In this document: positions 22,193 through 30,512 of the stretch, piece after piece
How the letters are laid out: each line of letters starts with the position of its first letter
How positions within the stretch are numbered: the first letter of the stretch is position 1
DNA from: Marinifaba aquimaris
GTDB lineage: Bacteria; Pseudomonadota; Gammaproteobacteria; Enterobacterales; Alteromonadaceae
Direction: 5' to 3'
Assembly (NCBI RefSeq): GCF_013328345.1
Contig: NZ_JABULX010000020.1
Location: 1-64,000 of the forward strand
DNA: 64,000 nucleotides
The notes under the pieces: generated by a model
What the model was told of the DNA's origin: nothing
Seen by the model: the letters and a program-made list of their open reading frames with translations, nothing else
Database searches by the model: none
Position numbers and translations under genes: made by a program

Positions 22193-25100
22193 TTATGCAG
22201 GATTCAATTCATCGTCCAGTACGCTTTGAACCTTTTTGACTTCAAAGCTTTCTTCTCCCAAACGCAGCAAGCTAGGTAAGAAAATAAGCGTAAATAGCGT
22301 ACTTACTAACATACCGCCAACAATAACCGCAGCAATGCCTCTATATAACTCGGCACCGGCACCCGGTACGAGTAATAACGGCAACATACCAAATAAACTG
22401 GTTAATGTACTCATTAAGATAGGACGCAACCTTAATCTAACTGCAAGGCGCACGGCATCTTTTCGGTGTATACCTTCACGCTCTGATTGGCGGGTTTGAT
22501 GCACCAGTAATATGGCGTTATTGACCACTAAGCCAAGTAAAATTACAAAGCCAATCATGGTTAATAAGTCCATAGGTTGGAAGATGAATAAGTTAGTAAT
22601 TTGCAGCATGGCTACCCCACCAAACGTGGCTAAAGGTAAAGCCAAGACAACTAGCAAACTATCTTTAAATGACCTAAATAAAGCGGCCATCAATAAAAAC
22701 AGAATCGCTAAAGCCAGTGCAAAACTACCAGACATCTCTTTTAAGGTGCTATCGAGAGCTTTAGCACTTCCGCGATAGGTTACTGAACCATCAGACGGAA
22801 GTTGTGACATGATCACAGGCTCGACTTCTTTTTTCAGAAGTTCAATCGCTTGCTCAAGACTCATTTGATCCGGTGGTGTAATAGATAAAGTAATGGTGCG
22901 TCTTCTATCTACACGTCTTATTTGATTTGGCCCTGCGGTTCTCTCAAGTGTCACGAGTTCAGATAACGGTAAAGCACCGCTATTTGGCGTATAAATTGGC
23001 GTTGCAGCTAATTGCTCTGGCGTTGTCCACTCAGGAGCTCGCAGCATCATGCGCGTGCGATTTTGACCATCAAAGTACTCACCTAAGAATAAACCATCAC
23101 CAAGAGCATTAGTCACTTGGGCGATATCACCTCGGCTCAAGCCTGACTCTATGATTCTTCGTTCATTGGGGTGAAGCCTTAATTCTGGTTCAGCAAGTTC
23201 TAACCCAGGTACAGGCTGCGCTTGAGCGGTTGGCATCACTTCCATAACTTTCGCAAATCCCATTTTAGCTGCGAGTAACGCCGTACCAATTTCACTGGCT
23301 TGTATATCCATATCAATGGAGCGACCGCCATCTAAGCGACCGAATATCTCAGCTTGACTAGCAAAAGCAATGGTATCAGGGAAGCCTTGTAAAATTTCGC
23401 CATTCATCTTTCCAACGAGTTGCGGTAAATCTTTCGGATCTTCGGCAACGGCACCGACAAAACCAAAGCTACCAAATAACCCTAAGAAGTAGTTGCTAAC
23501 TTTGGGTTCTTGATTGCCTTCATATAGTTCATTCATTCGCTCAGATAACACATCACCAATTTCGGCTTTTGCAGCCTGAACAGACTGACCAGGTGGTGGC
23601 AAAACAAAGCCAAAAATGAGGTTTTGATTACCTTTTGGTAAATAGTCAGCCGTTGGAAATAAAGTCAACGTAATACTGACAGACGTGAACATTAAACCAA
23701 CAATCCATCCCCAACGCTTAGTTGGACTTGAGGTTATTTTCATAATGCGATCAGCGATGCCATCCCACCAGTGCTCGTGTGGGTCTTTGTCTTGTACTTT
23801 AGCCAATATGGTGGCGCTGCCTGTCGGCAAAATGAGCACTGCGACCAATAACGAACTGATAACGGCAACGGTGATTGCAAGTGCTAAGTCGCCAAATAAT
23901 TGCCCTGATACGTCTTTCAAAAATAAGATAGGAATAAAAATAGCGATTGTTGTTGCGGTTGAAGAGAGTAACGCCCCCCAAACCTGCGAAGCGCCTTTTA
24001 AAGCCGCTTCTGACTTTGACATACCGTTTTCACGCAATCGAACAATGTTTTCAAGTACGACAATGGCAGCATCCAATACCATGCCTACAGCAAAAGCCAA
24101 ACCGGCTAAAGAAATGATGTTGAGCGTACGACCAAACATATCGAAAATAACAAACGTCGTCGTCAGCGCTAAAGGAATAGCCACCGCAACCATAATGGTT
24201 GCCCTGAATTTTCTTAAAAACCACCAAAGCACGCCGACGGCTAATAAAATACCCAGAATTAAGTTAGTCGTGACCAGATCAACCGCATCGGTTACGTAAG
24301 TGGTTTCATCATAGACTTGGGTCAGTGTTAACCCAGCTTTTGGTAGTATCTCTCTATTGAGCTCAGCAACCTCTGCTTTGATTTCATCCATGATTTCGAG
24401 CACATTGACACCGTTTTCAGGGATGACATTCATCGCAATCCCTTTAGAGCCGATTTGGTAAAGCACACCAAATTCATCCTGTAATTGGTAACCCACCTCA
24501 GCAACATCCGATAACATAACAGGACGACCTTCATAAGTGGTCAGCACCATAGACGCGAAATCTTCTACCTCGTACTTTCCTTTAAAGCGCAATGTGTACT
24601 TTCTTCGACCAACGTCACTAAAACCACCTGAAGTATCTTCAACGCCATTTAATCGGCCTGCCAACTGATCGATACCGATCCCAACAGCTGCAAGTTTGTT
24701 AGGATCAAAAATGATTTGTAGCTCTCGTTCTAAACCACCATAAGCATTAGTTTTAGAAACACCAGAGATGCGTTCGATCCGAGTTTGAATGACATCTTCA
24801 ACATAATCACGATAAGAGCGTATATCTTTTTTATTACCTTCAATCGTTTGGATCGCAAACCAAGCGATGGCCCCATCAAACTCTCCTGCACCAACATACA
24901 GCACAGGCTCCTCGGCATCTGTGGGATATCGAGGAACTTGATTGAGCTGATTCATGGTTTCAACCAACGCTCTTTGTAAATCCATTTCAACATCAAATTG
25001 CATCGTCACTTGGCCTTGGCCTTGCGATGAAGAACTTTCTAATTTGACTAAGCCTGGCACATTTTTGAGAGCATCTTCTTGTTGCTCAACAATTTCGGCT

Positions 25101-25279
25101 TCAACCTCTTCAGGTGACGCAGAGCGCCAATTTGTTTGTACCGTTATTTGTGGTCTTTCAACATTAGGGGTCATTTGAACAGGCAGCCTCATCAAGCTGA
25201 TGATGCCAAACATCACCACCATTAAGATGCCAACAATAACCGCCGTTGGGTTAGCAAGAGCTTGACGCGTTAAATTCAC
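22193..25279 (-). CDS. RND efflux transporter inner-membrane subunit (HAE1/AcrB-like)
   Basis: 1,028 residues, the usual size for a proton-driven RND pump. Starts with the family helix (ALANPTAVIVGILMVVMFGIISLMRLPVQMTPNVERP) and has two six-helix sets around two large periplasmic loops. The motif GMVLDAAIVVLENIVR carries the proton-relay aspartate region. It is adjacent to and follows its membrane-fusion partner by 2 bp. No outer-membrane channel gene is nearby, so it probably uses one encoded elsewhere. The substrate is not predictable. Confidence 0.95.
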   Translation of the reverse strand: MNLTRQALANPTAVIVGILMVVMFGIISLMRLPVQMTPNVERPQITVQTNWRSASPEEVEAEIVEQQEDALKNVPGLVKLESSSSQGQGQVTMQFDVEMDLQRALVETMNQLNQVPRYPTDAEEPVLYVGAGEFDGAIAWFAIQTIEGNKKDIRSYRDYVEDVIQTRIERISGVSKTNAYGGLERELQIIFDPNKLAAVGIGIDQLAGRLNGVEDTSGGFSDVGRRKYTLRFKGKYEVEDFASMVLTTYEGRPVMLSDVAEVGYQLQDEFGVLYQIGSKGIAMNVIPENGVNVLEIMDEIKAEVAELNREILPKAGLTLTQVYDETTYVTDAVDLVTTNLILGILLAVGVLWWFLRKFRATIMVAVAIPLALTTTFVIFDMFGRTLNIISLAGLAFAVGMVLDAAIVVLENIVRLRENGMSKSEAALKGASQVWGALLSSTATTIAIFIPILFLKDVSGQLFGDLALAITVAVISSLLVAVLILPTGSATILAKVQDKDPHEHWWDGIADRIMKITSSPTKRWGWIVGLMFTSVSITLTLFPTADYLPKGNQNLIFGFVLPPPGQSVQAAKAEIGDVLSERMNELYEGNQEPKVSNYFLGLFGSFGFVGAVAEDPKDLPQLVGKMNGEILQGFPDTIAFASQAEIFGRLDGGRSIDMDIQASEIGTALLAAKMGFAKVMEVMPTAQAQPVPGLELAEPELRLHPNERRIIESGLSRGDIAQVTNALGDGLFLGEYFDGQNRTRMMLRAPEWTTPEQLAATPIYTPNSGALPLSELVTLERTAGPNQIRRVDRRRTITLSITPPDQMSLEQAIELLKKEVEPVIMSQLPSDGSVTYRGSAKALDSTLKEMSGSFALALAILFLLMAALFRSFKDSLLVVLALPLATFGGVAMLQITNLFIFQPMDLLTMIGFVILLGLVVNNAILLVHQTRQSEREGIHRKDAVRLAVRLRLRPILMSTLTSLFGMLPLLLVPGAGAELYRGIAAVIVGGMLVSTLFTLIFLPSLLRLGEESFEVKKVQSVLDDELNPA

Positions 25280-25281
25280 AA

Positions 25282-26367
25282 CTAAACTCCTTGAACACTA
25301 ACAAGCGTTTTCGCCGCAGGGATCACATTAACGGCCATTCCCGCTCTCAAACGCTCAGCACCGCGAATAACCACCTGCTCACCTGGTTTGATATCACCCT
25401 GCAAACTGATATTAGCGCCAACACCTAAGCCGGCTTTAACCGCAACTTTTTTTACCGTTTTATCTTCTGCAACAACAAATACTGATGACTCCCCATGACG
25501 CAGTACAAGTGCATCTCTTGGCACCATGACATTTGCCTCAATGGTATTAGGCATAGGTACAGCAATTTGGACATCTAGACCAACGGGCCAGTCAATCGTA
25601 TTGGCATCTAATAACACTTCCATTAGACGAGATTTAGAATCCCCTACTGGCACGGCCTTTCTCACTTTTAATTCAAATTGCCCTAATGCAGATTTAACTT
25701 GTAATGCCATACCTGGTTTAACAAACTGCCATGACGTCAGTGGCACCATCACTTGAACATCAAGGTTTTCAATATCAACCACACGAAGAACTGCATCACC
25801 TGGGGCAACGACTTCCCCTACTTGGGCAATACGTTCTGTGACAATTCCATCAAAAGGCGCAGCCAAATTGGCGTATTCAATATCTTGAGCAATTTTTGAA
25901 TGACTTGTATTTGCGGCATCGAGTAATGCCTGAGCAACTAACTTTTCAGAAATGGTCTGTTCAAGGAGGTTTTTGGCAGCATTGTTTTTAGCAGCCAATT
26001 TTTGTAGACGCTTCACTTCACTTTGTAAAAAGCTCAATTGAGCCTGCTGCTGTTTTATGTTGGCTTCGTTTTGTTTTAAATCTAGCTGTAATTGCGCATC
26101 ATCAATTGCTAGTAACGGTGCCCCTTTTTTAACTGAATCACCTTCCTCTAACAACCAAGTTAATTGCCCTGAAGTACGCGCGGCAACCAAAGCATCATTG
26201 CGACTAACCACTAATCCACTGCGCCAGACACTAGGACTTTGAGTCACCTCTGTTGCAGCAGCAACATTAACGATTGGCTTAGGTGCATTAGCAAAGCTAA
26301 ATGAGCTAAAAATCACGAGGTAAGTAGCAATACTAAAATTGAGGAATCGGTTTAGATTCAGGTGCAT
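25282..26367 (-). CDS. RND efflux periplasmic adaptor (membrane fusion protein)
   Basis: About 361 residues. Links the RND pump to an outer-membrane channel. Seen: signal peptide (YLVIFSSFSFANA), barrel-sandwich half LEEGDSVKKGAPLLAIDDAQL, coiled coil (QAQLSFLQSEVKRLQKLAAKNN), second lipoyl half AAPFDGIVTERIAQVGEVVAPGDAVLRVVD, and the beta-barrel domain. ATG 26367 is chosen (AGGA six bases upstream) over the in-frame TTG at 26373. It forms an operon with the pump gene. Confidence 0.94.
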   Translation of the reverse strand: MHLNLNRFLNFSIATYLVIFSSFSFANAPKPIVNVAAATEVTQSPSVWRSGLVVSRNDALVAARTSGQLTWLLEEGDSVKKGAPLLAIDDAQLQLDLKQNEANIKQQQAQLSFLQSEVKRLQKLAAKNNAAKNLLEQTISEKLVAQALLDAANTSHSKIAQDIEYANLAAPFDGIVTERIAQVGEVVAPGDAVLRVVDIENLDVQVMVPLTSWQFVKPGMALQVKSALGQFELKVRKAVPVGDSKSRLMEVLLDANTIDWPVGLDVQIAVPMPNTIEANVMVPRDALVLRHGESSVFVVAEDKTVKKVAVKAGLGVGANISLQGDIKPGEQVVIRGAERLRAGMAVNVIPAAKTLVSVQGV

Positions 26368-26518
26368 TATCAATCCTATGATTATTGTTTTTCAGTGTTG
26401 AGCACAGTGCTATTGAGGGTGCAAAGCTTAACTTAATTCAAGGTTAGTATTCACTGAATCTGGTCGTAGAAATTTGTTAAATAAGCATATTTTTATTAAG
26501 GAAATGTGTTAACGCCGA

Positions 26519-26546
26519 CTTAACCTGCTCTAAAGAGCAGGTTAAG
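26519..26546 (-). terminator. Perfect inverted repeat after the AI-2E permease gene, probable terminator
   Basis: Twelve-base perfect arms (CTTAACCTGCTC and complement) with a four-base loop. On the minus strand it follows the AI-2E permease stop and precedes the RND adaptor gene. It lacks a clear U-run, so it may attenuate or need other factors. Confidence 0.6.
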
Positions 26547-26563
26547 TGGAAATATAACAGGGT

Positions 26564-27691
26564 TTAAGCTTGGTTGACTGGATTTTTCTCCTCTGCAGCT
26601 TCGACTTCATCAAGCTCTTGCTGTACTTCTTCTTCACTGGCTAAAAAGGTCGCCAACCAACGGTATTCATCGGACGCTTCTAACGCTACTTTTAATACCA
26701 TGGTTAAAGGTACACTTAAAAACATGCCGATCGTACCCAATAACCAGCCCCAAAAAATTAAAGATAAAAATACAACGAGTGTCGATATCCCCAATCCTTT
26801 GCCCATAAATTTGGGTTCAATCACATTACCCATAATTAAGTTAATTAATAAATAACCAATGCCGATTTGACCTGCACCAGCCACGCCAACCTGTAATAAC
26901 GCCAATAAAATAACAGGCACTGCAGCGATGATAGAACCAATGGTGGGTATGTAATTGAACAAAAATGCGATAATCCCCCACAGCACAAAGTAATCTACGC
27001 CCACAATCCAACACAATAAGCCAGCGGCTAAACCAGTTGCCAAACTCACTGCGGTTTTAATGGCTAGGTAGTTTTTTACCGAATCGAGAAAACCCTCAAT
27101 TTTAGATATTGAGTGCTGAGGGTCATCCAATGCCAAGTGTAATTTCTGCGTTAACGAATTAGCTTCAAATAACATAAACACTGAAATTAGTAGAATCAGT
27201 AAGAAATTAGCGAGAACATTACCAGCTCCGGAGACCATATTTGTCGCTAGAGACATCGCTGCGGCAGGGTCGAAATACTTCACAATCATCTCGCGATTCA
27301 ATTCAATATTAAAAGTAACGAGATGATCAGCTAACCAATTAAAGTCTTGCCTCAATTGCGTTTTATAGACAGGTATATCTTGGCTGAACTGGTTAATGGA
27401 CTGAGCGACAACGCTGGCTAGACTCATTCCAATTACGACTACCGTTGCAATAACACAAATTACCGATAGCCATTTGGGTACTCTGTAATTAGCCAAAAAA
27501 GTAATAACGGGCTGACAGATAATCGCGACAAAGACAGATAATAAGAATGGCTCTAAAATAACTGCCGACCATTTAACGCCAGCAAGGATAATAATGATAC
27601 ATGCACAGGTCACCAATAATCGAAGTGCCGGTGAACTTTGAAGTTGAAGTTGCATATTGTCCTTAATTTTTAAGTATTCGCTATTTTTCAC
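26564..27691 (-). CDS. AI-2E/PerM family membrane permease
   Basis: 375 residues with about eight hydrophobic segments in the AI-2E/PerM family pattern: paired N-terminal helices (LRLLVTCACIIIILAGVKWSAVILEPFLLSVFVAIICQP), a long amphipathic middle, then GLLCWIVGVDYFVLWGIIAFLFNYIPTIGSIIAAVPVILLALL and the VIEPKFMGKGLGIS motif, with an acidic tail. Members export small molecules or act as ion antiporters; AI-2 itself is not implied. GTG 27691 has AGGGG at good spacing; ATG 27655, with AAGGA closer, is an alternative start. Confidence 0.88.
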   Translation of the reverse strand: MKNSEYLKIKDNMQLQLQSSPALRLLVTCACIIIILAGVKWSAVILEPFLLSVFVAIICQPVITFLANYRVPKWLSVICVIATVVVIGMSLASVVAQSINQFSQDIPVYKTQLRQDFNWLADHLVTFNIELNREMIVKYFDPAAAMSLATNMVSGAGNVLANFLLILLISVFMLFEANSLTQKLHLALDDPQHSISKIEGFLDSVKNYLAIKTAVSLATGLAAGLLCWIVGVDYFVLWGIIAFLFNYIPTIGSIIAAVPVILLALLQVGVAGAGQIGIGYLLINLIMGNVIEPKFMGKGLGISTLVVFLSLIFWGWLLGTIGMFLSVPLTMVLKVALEASDEYRWLATFLASEEEVQQELDEVEAAEEKNPVNQA

Positions 27692-27826
27692 AGTGTACCC
27701 CTTTGATTGTGAATGCCTAGTGTCCGTAAGCTAAAAATTTAAGAAACACCGCAAATTTGTCAGTAAAAAATTACAAACAAAAAGCCTGAACTGCGACATA
27801 AAACAACATAATTTGTTTACTTAATG

Positions 27827-27854
27827 TTAACATTTGTAACTTTTGTGCTAATAT
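27827..27854 (+). promoter_or_regulatory. Putative sigma-70-type promoter of the LPMO gene
   Basis: TTAACA (27827-27832), 16 bp, TAATAT (27849-27854). Predicted start near 27861, just before the first leader hairpin. Both hexamers are imperfect, so this is tentative. Confidence 0.4.
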
Positions 27855-27863
27855 CAACATCGG

Positions 27864-27935
27864 CAATGGCATTCGCCATTGTTTGAGTTCAACAATTCAG
27901 CCCGGATGGCTGAAGGCAGAGCGTAGTAATTCTGC
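27864..27935 (+). promoter_or_regulatory. Structured 5' leader of the LPMO gene (three hairpins)
   Basis: Three consecutive stem-loops lie between the putative start of transcription and the coding region: CAATGGC/GCCATTG (27864-27881), TTCAGCC/GGCTGAA (27896-27914) and GCAGA/TCTGC (27916-27935). They fill most of the leader and end 22 bases before the ATG. I cannot match them to a known riboswitch class. They may control expression or stabilise the mRNA. Confidence 0.55.
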
Positions 27936-27957
27936 TCAATAAAAAGAAGAGTTTTCT

Positions 27958-29571
27958 ATGAAAGCGATAAAGAAGAATATACTTGCAGCATCATGTGCAG
28001 CAGCGGGCTTTTTAAGCTTAGTTCCTCAACTGGCTTCAGCTCACGGTTTAGTTGAATACCCAATGGCTAGACAACAGTTCTGTGAACTGGATAAAGGTTA
28101 TTGGTGGCCAGATGATGGTTCAGCCATCCCAAATTTAGCATGTCGTGCCGCATTTTTAGAATCAGGTACTTACCAGTTTGTTCAAAACATTGAATTTGCT
28201 GCATTAACTGCTGATTACAACAACATTGAAGCAGTTAAAAAGAGTGTTCCAAACGGTACTTTATGTGCTGCAGGTGACAACTCTAAGCGCGGTATGGATT
28301 TACCCCACCCTGATTGGCAAGTAACAGAGTTAAACTTAGATGCGAATGGTCAATTCGAATTCTTGTTCGACGCTGCAACACCTCATAACCCAAGCTTCTG
28401 GGAATTCTACCTAACAAAAGAAACATTCGACCCAAGTGTTGACGTATTAACATGGGAAGATCTTGTTTTAGTTGATGAACGAGGTAATGCACCTATCGTG
28501 CGTATCAACGAGAAGCCTTACTACAAATTTAAAGTATCTTTACCGCAAGATCGTTCTGGCCGCGCTATTTTATATACACGCTGGCAACGTAACGATGTAG
28601 CAGGTGAAGGTTTCTACAACTGTTCTGACATCGTATTAAACTCAGGCGATATCACACCTCCAACTTGGAACGATAATGGCTTCTACTTCGCACAAGGCGT
28701 TGAAGCAATGGCAGGTGATGAAGCTTGGTTCCGTCTATTCGACGCAATGGGTACAGAGATTGTTTTTGAAACATTAACAATCACAGTAGATAACGAATCT
28801 GAAGTTGTATGGCCAATTGAGCTTGCTGACAAAGTTAACTTATCTAGCAAAGTTCAAGTAGGTATCAAACAACAAGACGGTTCTATCGTATTTGATAGCA
28901 CCGACTTAGCTGCAAACAAAGTGTACAGCAAATTCGCTGATACAACTTTCCGTTTAGACGTTAAAACACCAGTTGTAACGGATACTGACACTGATACTGC
29001 GACTGCAACAGATACAGCGACAGAAACGGACACAATGACTGAAACCGTTACTGAGACAGATACATCAACAGATACAGACACTTGTACATCTGCACAATAT
29101 GTTGCAGGTAATAGTTATGCTACAGGTGCAACAGTATCTAATTTAGGCAACGAGTACACTTGTAAGATCTCGGGCTGGTGTTCTTCTGATGCATCTTGGG
29201 CATACGCTCCAGGTGAAGGTATGCACTGGCAGTCAGCTTGGGAATTAGCTTCTGCTTCTAGCTGTGGTACTGCAACTGAGACAGATACGGCTACAGAAAC
29301 AGCAACTGAGACGGCAACTGAAACAGAAACAATGACTGAAACGGACACAGTAACTGAAACAGATACTGCAACAGATACAGACACAGGTTGTGATACTTCA
29401 GCTTACCCAGCTTACCCTAACTTCCCACGTAATGACTGGAAAGGAGACCCTAGCCATGCGCTAAAAGGTGACCGTCTAAGCCATAACGGTGGTGTTTTTG
29501 AAGCTAAATGGTGGACTAACTCAGAGCCATCTGCTTCTAACAACGCATGGAAGACTGTTTGTGGTGCGTAA
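27958..29571 (+). CDS. Secreted AA10 lytic polysaccharide monooxygenase with two chitin-binding modules
   Basis: 537 residues. Copper-dependent oxidative cleavage of chitin or a related crystalline polysaccharide, outside the cell. The signal peptide ends LASA, leaving His29 as mature N-terminus (HGLVEYP), the first ligand of the copper brace. The second is His143 (TPHNPSFWEF), with the family GFYNCSD segment near 218-224. A GbpA-like second domain (about 235-335) follows. Then comes an acidic Thr linker (about 340-374), a Cys-containing module (about 375-437) resembling CBM5/12, a second similar linker, and a C-terminal module with FEAKWWTNSEPS. The Cys pairs suggest disulfides. The substrate is inferred from the modules. 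Confidence 0.92.
   Translation: MKAIKKNILAASCAAAGFLSLVPQLASAHGLVEYPMARQQFCELDKGYWWPDDGSAIPNLACRAAFLESGTYQFVQNIEFAALTADYNNIEAVKKSVPNGTLCAAGDNSKRGMDLPHPDWQVTELNLDANGQFEFLFDAATPHNPSFWEFYLTKETFDPSVDVLTWEDLVLVDERGNAPIVRINEKPYYKFKVSLPQDRSGRAILYTRWQRNDVAGEGFYNCSDIVLNSGDITPPTWNDNGFYFAQGVEAMAGDEAWFRLFDAMGTEIVFETLTITVDNESEVVWPIELADKVNLSSKVQVGIKQQDGSIVFDSTDLAANKVYSKFADTTFRLDVKTPVVTDTDTDTATATDTATETDTMTETVTETDTSTDTDTCTSAQYVAGNSYATGATVSNLGNEYTCKISGWCSSDASWAYAPGEGMHWQSAWELASASSCGTATETDTATETATETATETETMTETDTVTETDTATDTDTGCDTSAYPAYPNFPRNDWKGDPSHALKGDRLSHNGGVFEAKWWTNSEPSASNNAWKTVCGA
28978..29388 (+). repeat. Two Thr-Asp/Glu linker tracts in the LPMO gene
   Basis: Two coding tracts (about 28978-29080 and 29272-29388) are built of short repeats encoding Thr alternating with Asp, Glu and Ala (such as TDTATETDT). 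They separate the GbpA-like domain from the first binding module and that module from the last. Such acidic Thr linkers keep modules apart and may be glycosylated. Confidence 0.9.
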
Positions 29572-29603
29572 CCGCAGATAAACACTTTTTCCTTTGAAAG
29601 TTC

Positions 29604-29637
29604 AAACCCGGCCTTCGTGCCGGGTTTGTTTTTTTTA
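29604..29637 (+). terminator. Rho-independent terminator of the LPMO gene
   Basis: Nine-bp stem AAACCCGGC/GCCGGGTTT, six-base loop CTTCGT, followed by a run of T. It lies 33 bp after the LPMO stop. Confidence 0.95.
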
Positions 29638-29694
29638 GCCCTTGAGACATAATAAAAGTTAACCGTTTTCCCTCTTAAGCAGTGAAGGTAACTT

Positions 29695-30306
29695 TTGCAA
29701 TACGCCTTATATTGGTTTGATTTAATAGGTATCGCAGTATTTGCTATATCTGGCACCCTAATGGCTTATCAAAGAAAAATGGATGGTTTTGGCGTGATTG
29801 TACTCGCCTCTGTTACCGCTATAGGCGGAGGAACAATCCGTGATCTGTTATTAGATGTACCCGTGTTTTGGTTACACGATTCAGCTTACATTTGGGCTAT
29901 TTTACTAGCCGCCATCATGACAATTATTTGGCTTAATACCCACAGGCAGTTTCCTAAATTGGCTTTAGAAATTGCAGACGCATTAGGTTTAGCCTTATTT
30001 GTGGTGATGGGCACAAAAAAAGCATTATCTTTGGGTGTACCAGACACCACAGCTATCATCATGGGAACAATAACAGGTTGTTTTGGCGGCATGCTAAGAG
30101 ATGTATTGGCTAGACAAGTACCTATGATCCTCAAAAAAGAGCTTTATGCGATCTGCTGCATCTTAGGCGCATGTATTTATACTTTTTGCATCAACTTAGC
30201 ACTTAGCCAACAGTTGAGCTTAATATTAGGTTTTATCACCGTTTTATCGATGCGCTTAGCAGCGTTGAAATGGCATTGGGGCTTGCAAGTATTTAAATAT
30301 CGCTAG
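29695..30306 (+). CDS. TRIC-type cation channel family protein (UPF0126, YicG-like)
   Basis: 203 residues, seven hydrophobic segments, two repeats of the family motif: GTLMAYQRKMDGFGVIVLASVTAIGGGTIRDLL and VPDTTAIIMGTITGCFGGMLRDVL. Bacterial members are homotrimeric inner-membrane channels related to the animal TRIC potassium channels. The start is TTG 29695; GAAGG six bases upstream supports it, and no ATG fits before the first helix. Monocistronic between the LPMO terminator and a c-di-GMP gene. Confidence 0.9.
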   Translation: MQYALYWFDLIGIAVFAISGTLMAYQRKMDGFGVIVLASVTAIGGGTIRDLLLDVPVFWLHDSAYIWAILLAAIMTIIWLNTHRQFPKLALEIADALGLALFVVMGTKKALSLGVPDTTAIIMGTITGCFGGMLRDVLARQVPMILKKELYAICCILGACIYTFCINLALSQQLSLILGFITVLSMRLAALKWHWGLQVFKYR

Positions 30307-30512
30307 TCATGACATTGCTAAGTCCCTGTAAATAGTCAGTAAAATTACACTTACAGGTAAGGAAATAGTTTCTAAGTACAAGTAGTTGTAAAGTTTTGTT
30401 CAATTGACGTAGTTTTACTATGTTTGCTTACATTTTACTTTTCTTAACCCAACTGGCTTAAGAGATAATTAATACTATAGTTATCAACAACAAAAGGTCG
30501 TACATTGTCAAA

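Noticed and set aside
27864-27935. Known c-di-GMP-I riboswitch
   Set aside because: The hairpins lack the GEMM consensus sequences, so only an unknown leader is claimed.
28854-29384. Val/Ser-rich open frames on the minus strand
   Set aside because: Antisense of the Thr-Asp/Glu linkers of the LPMO gene.
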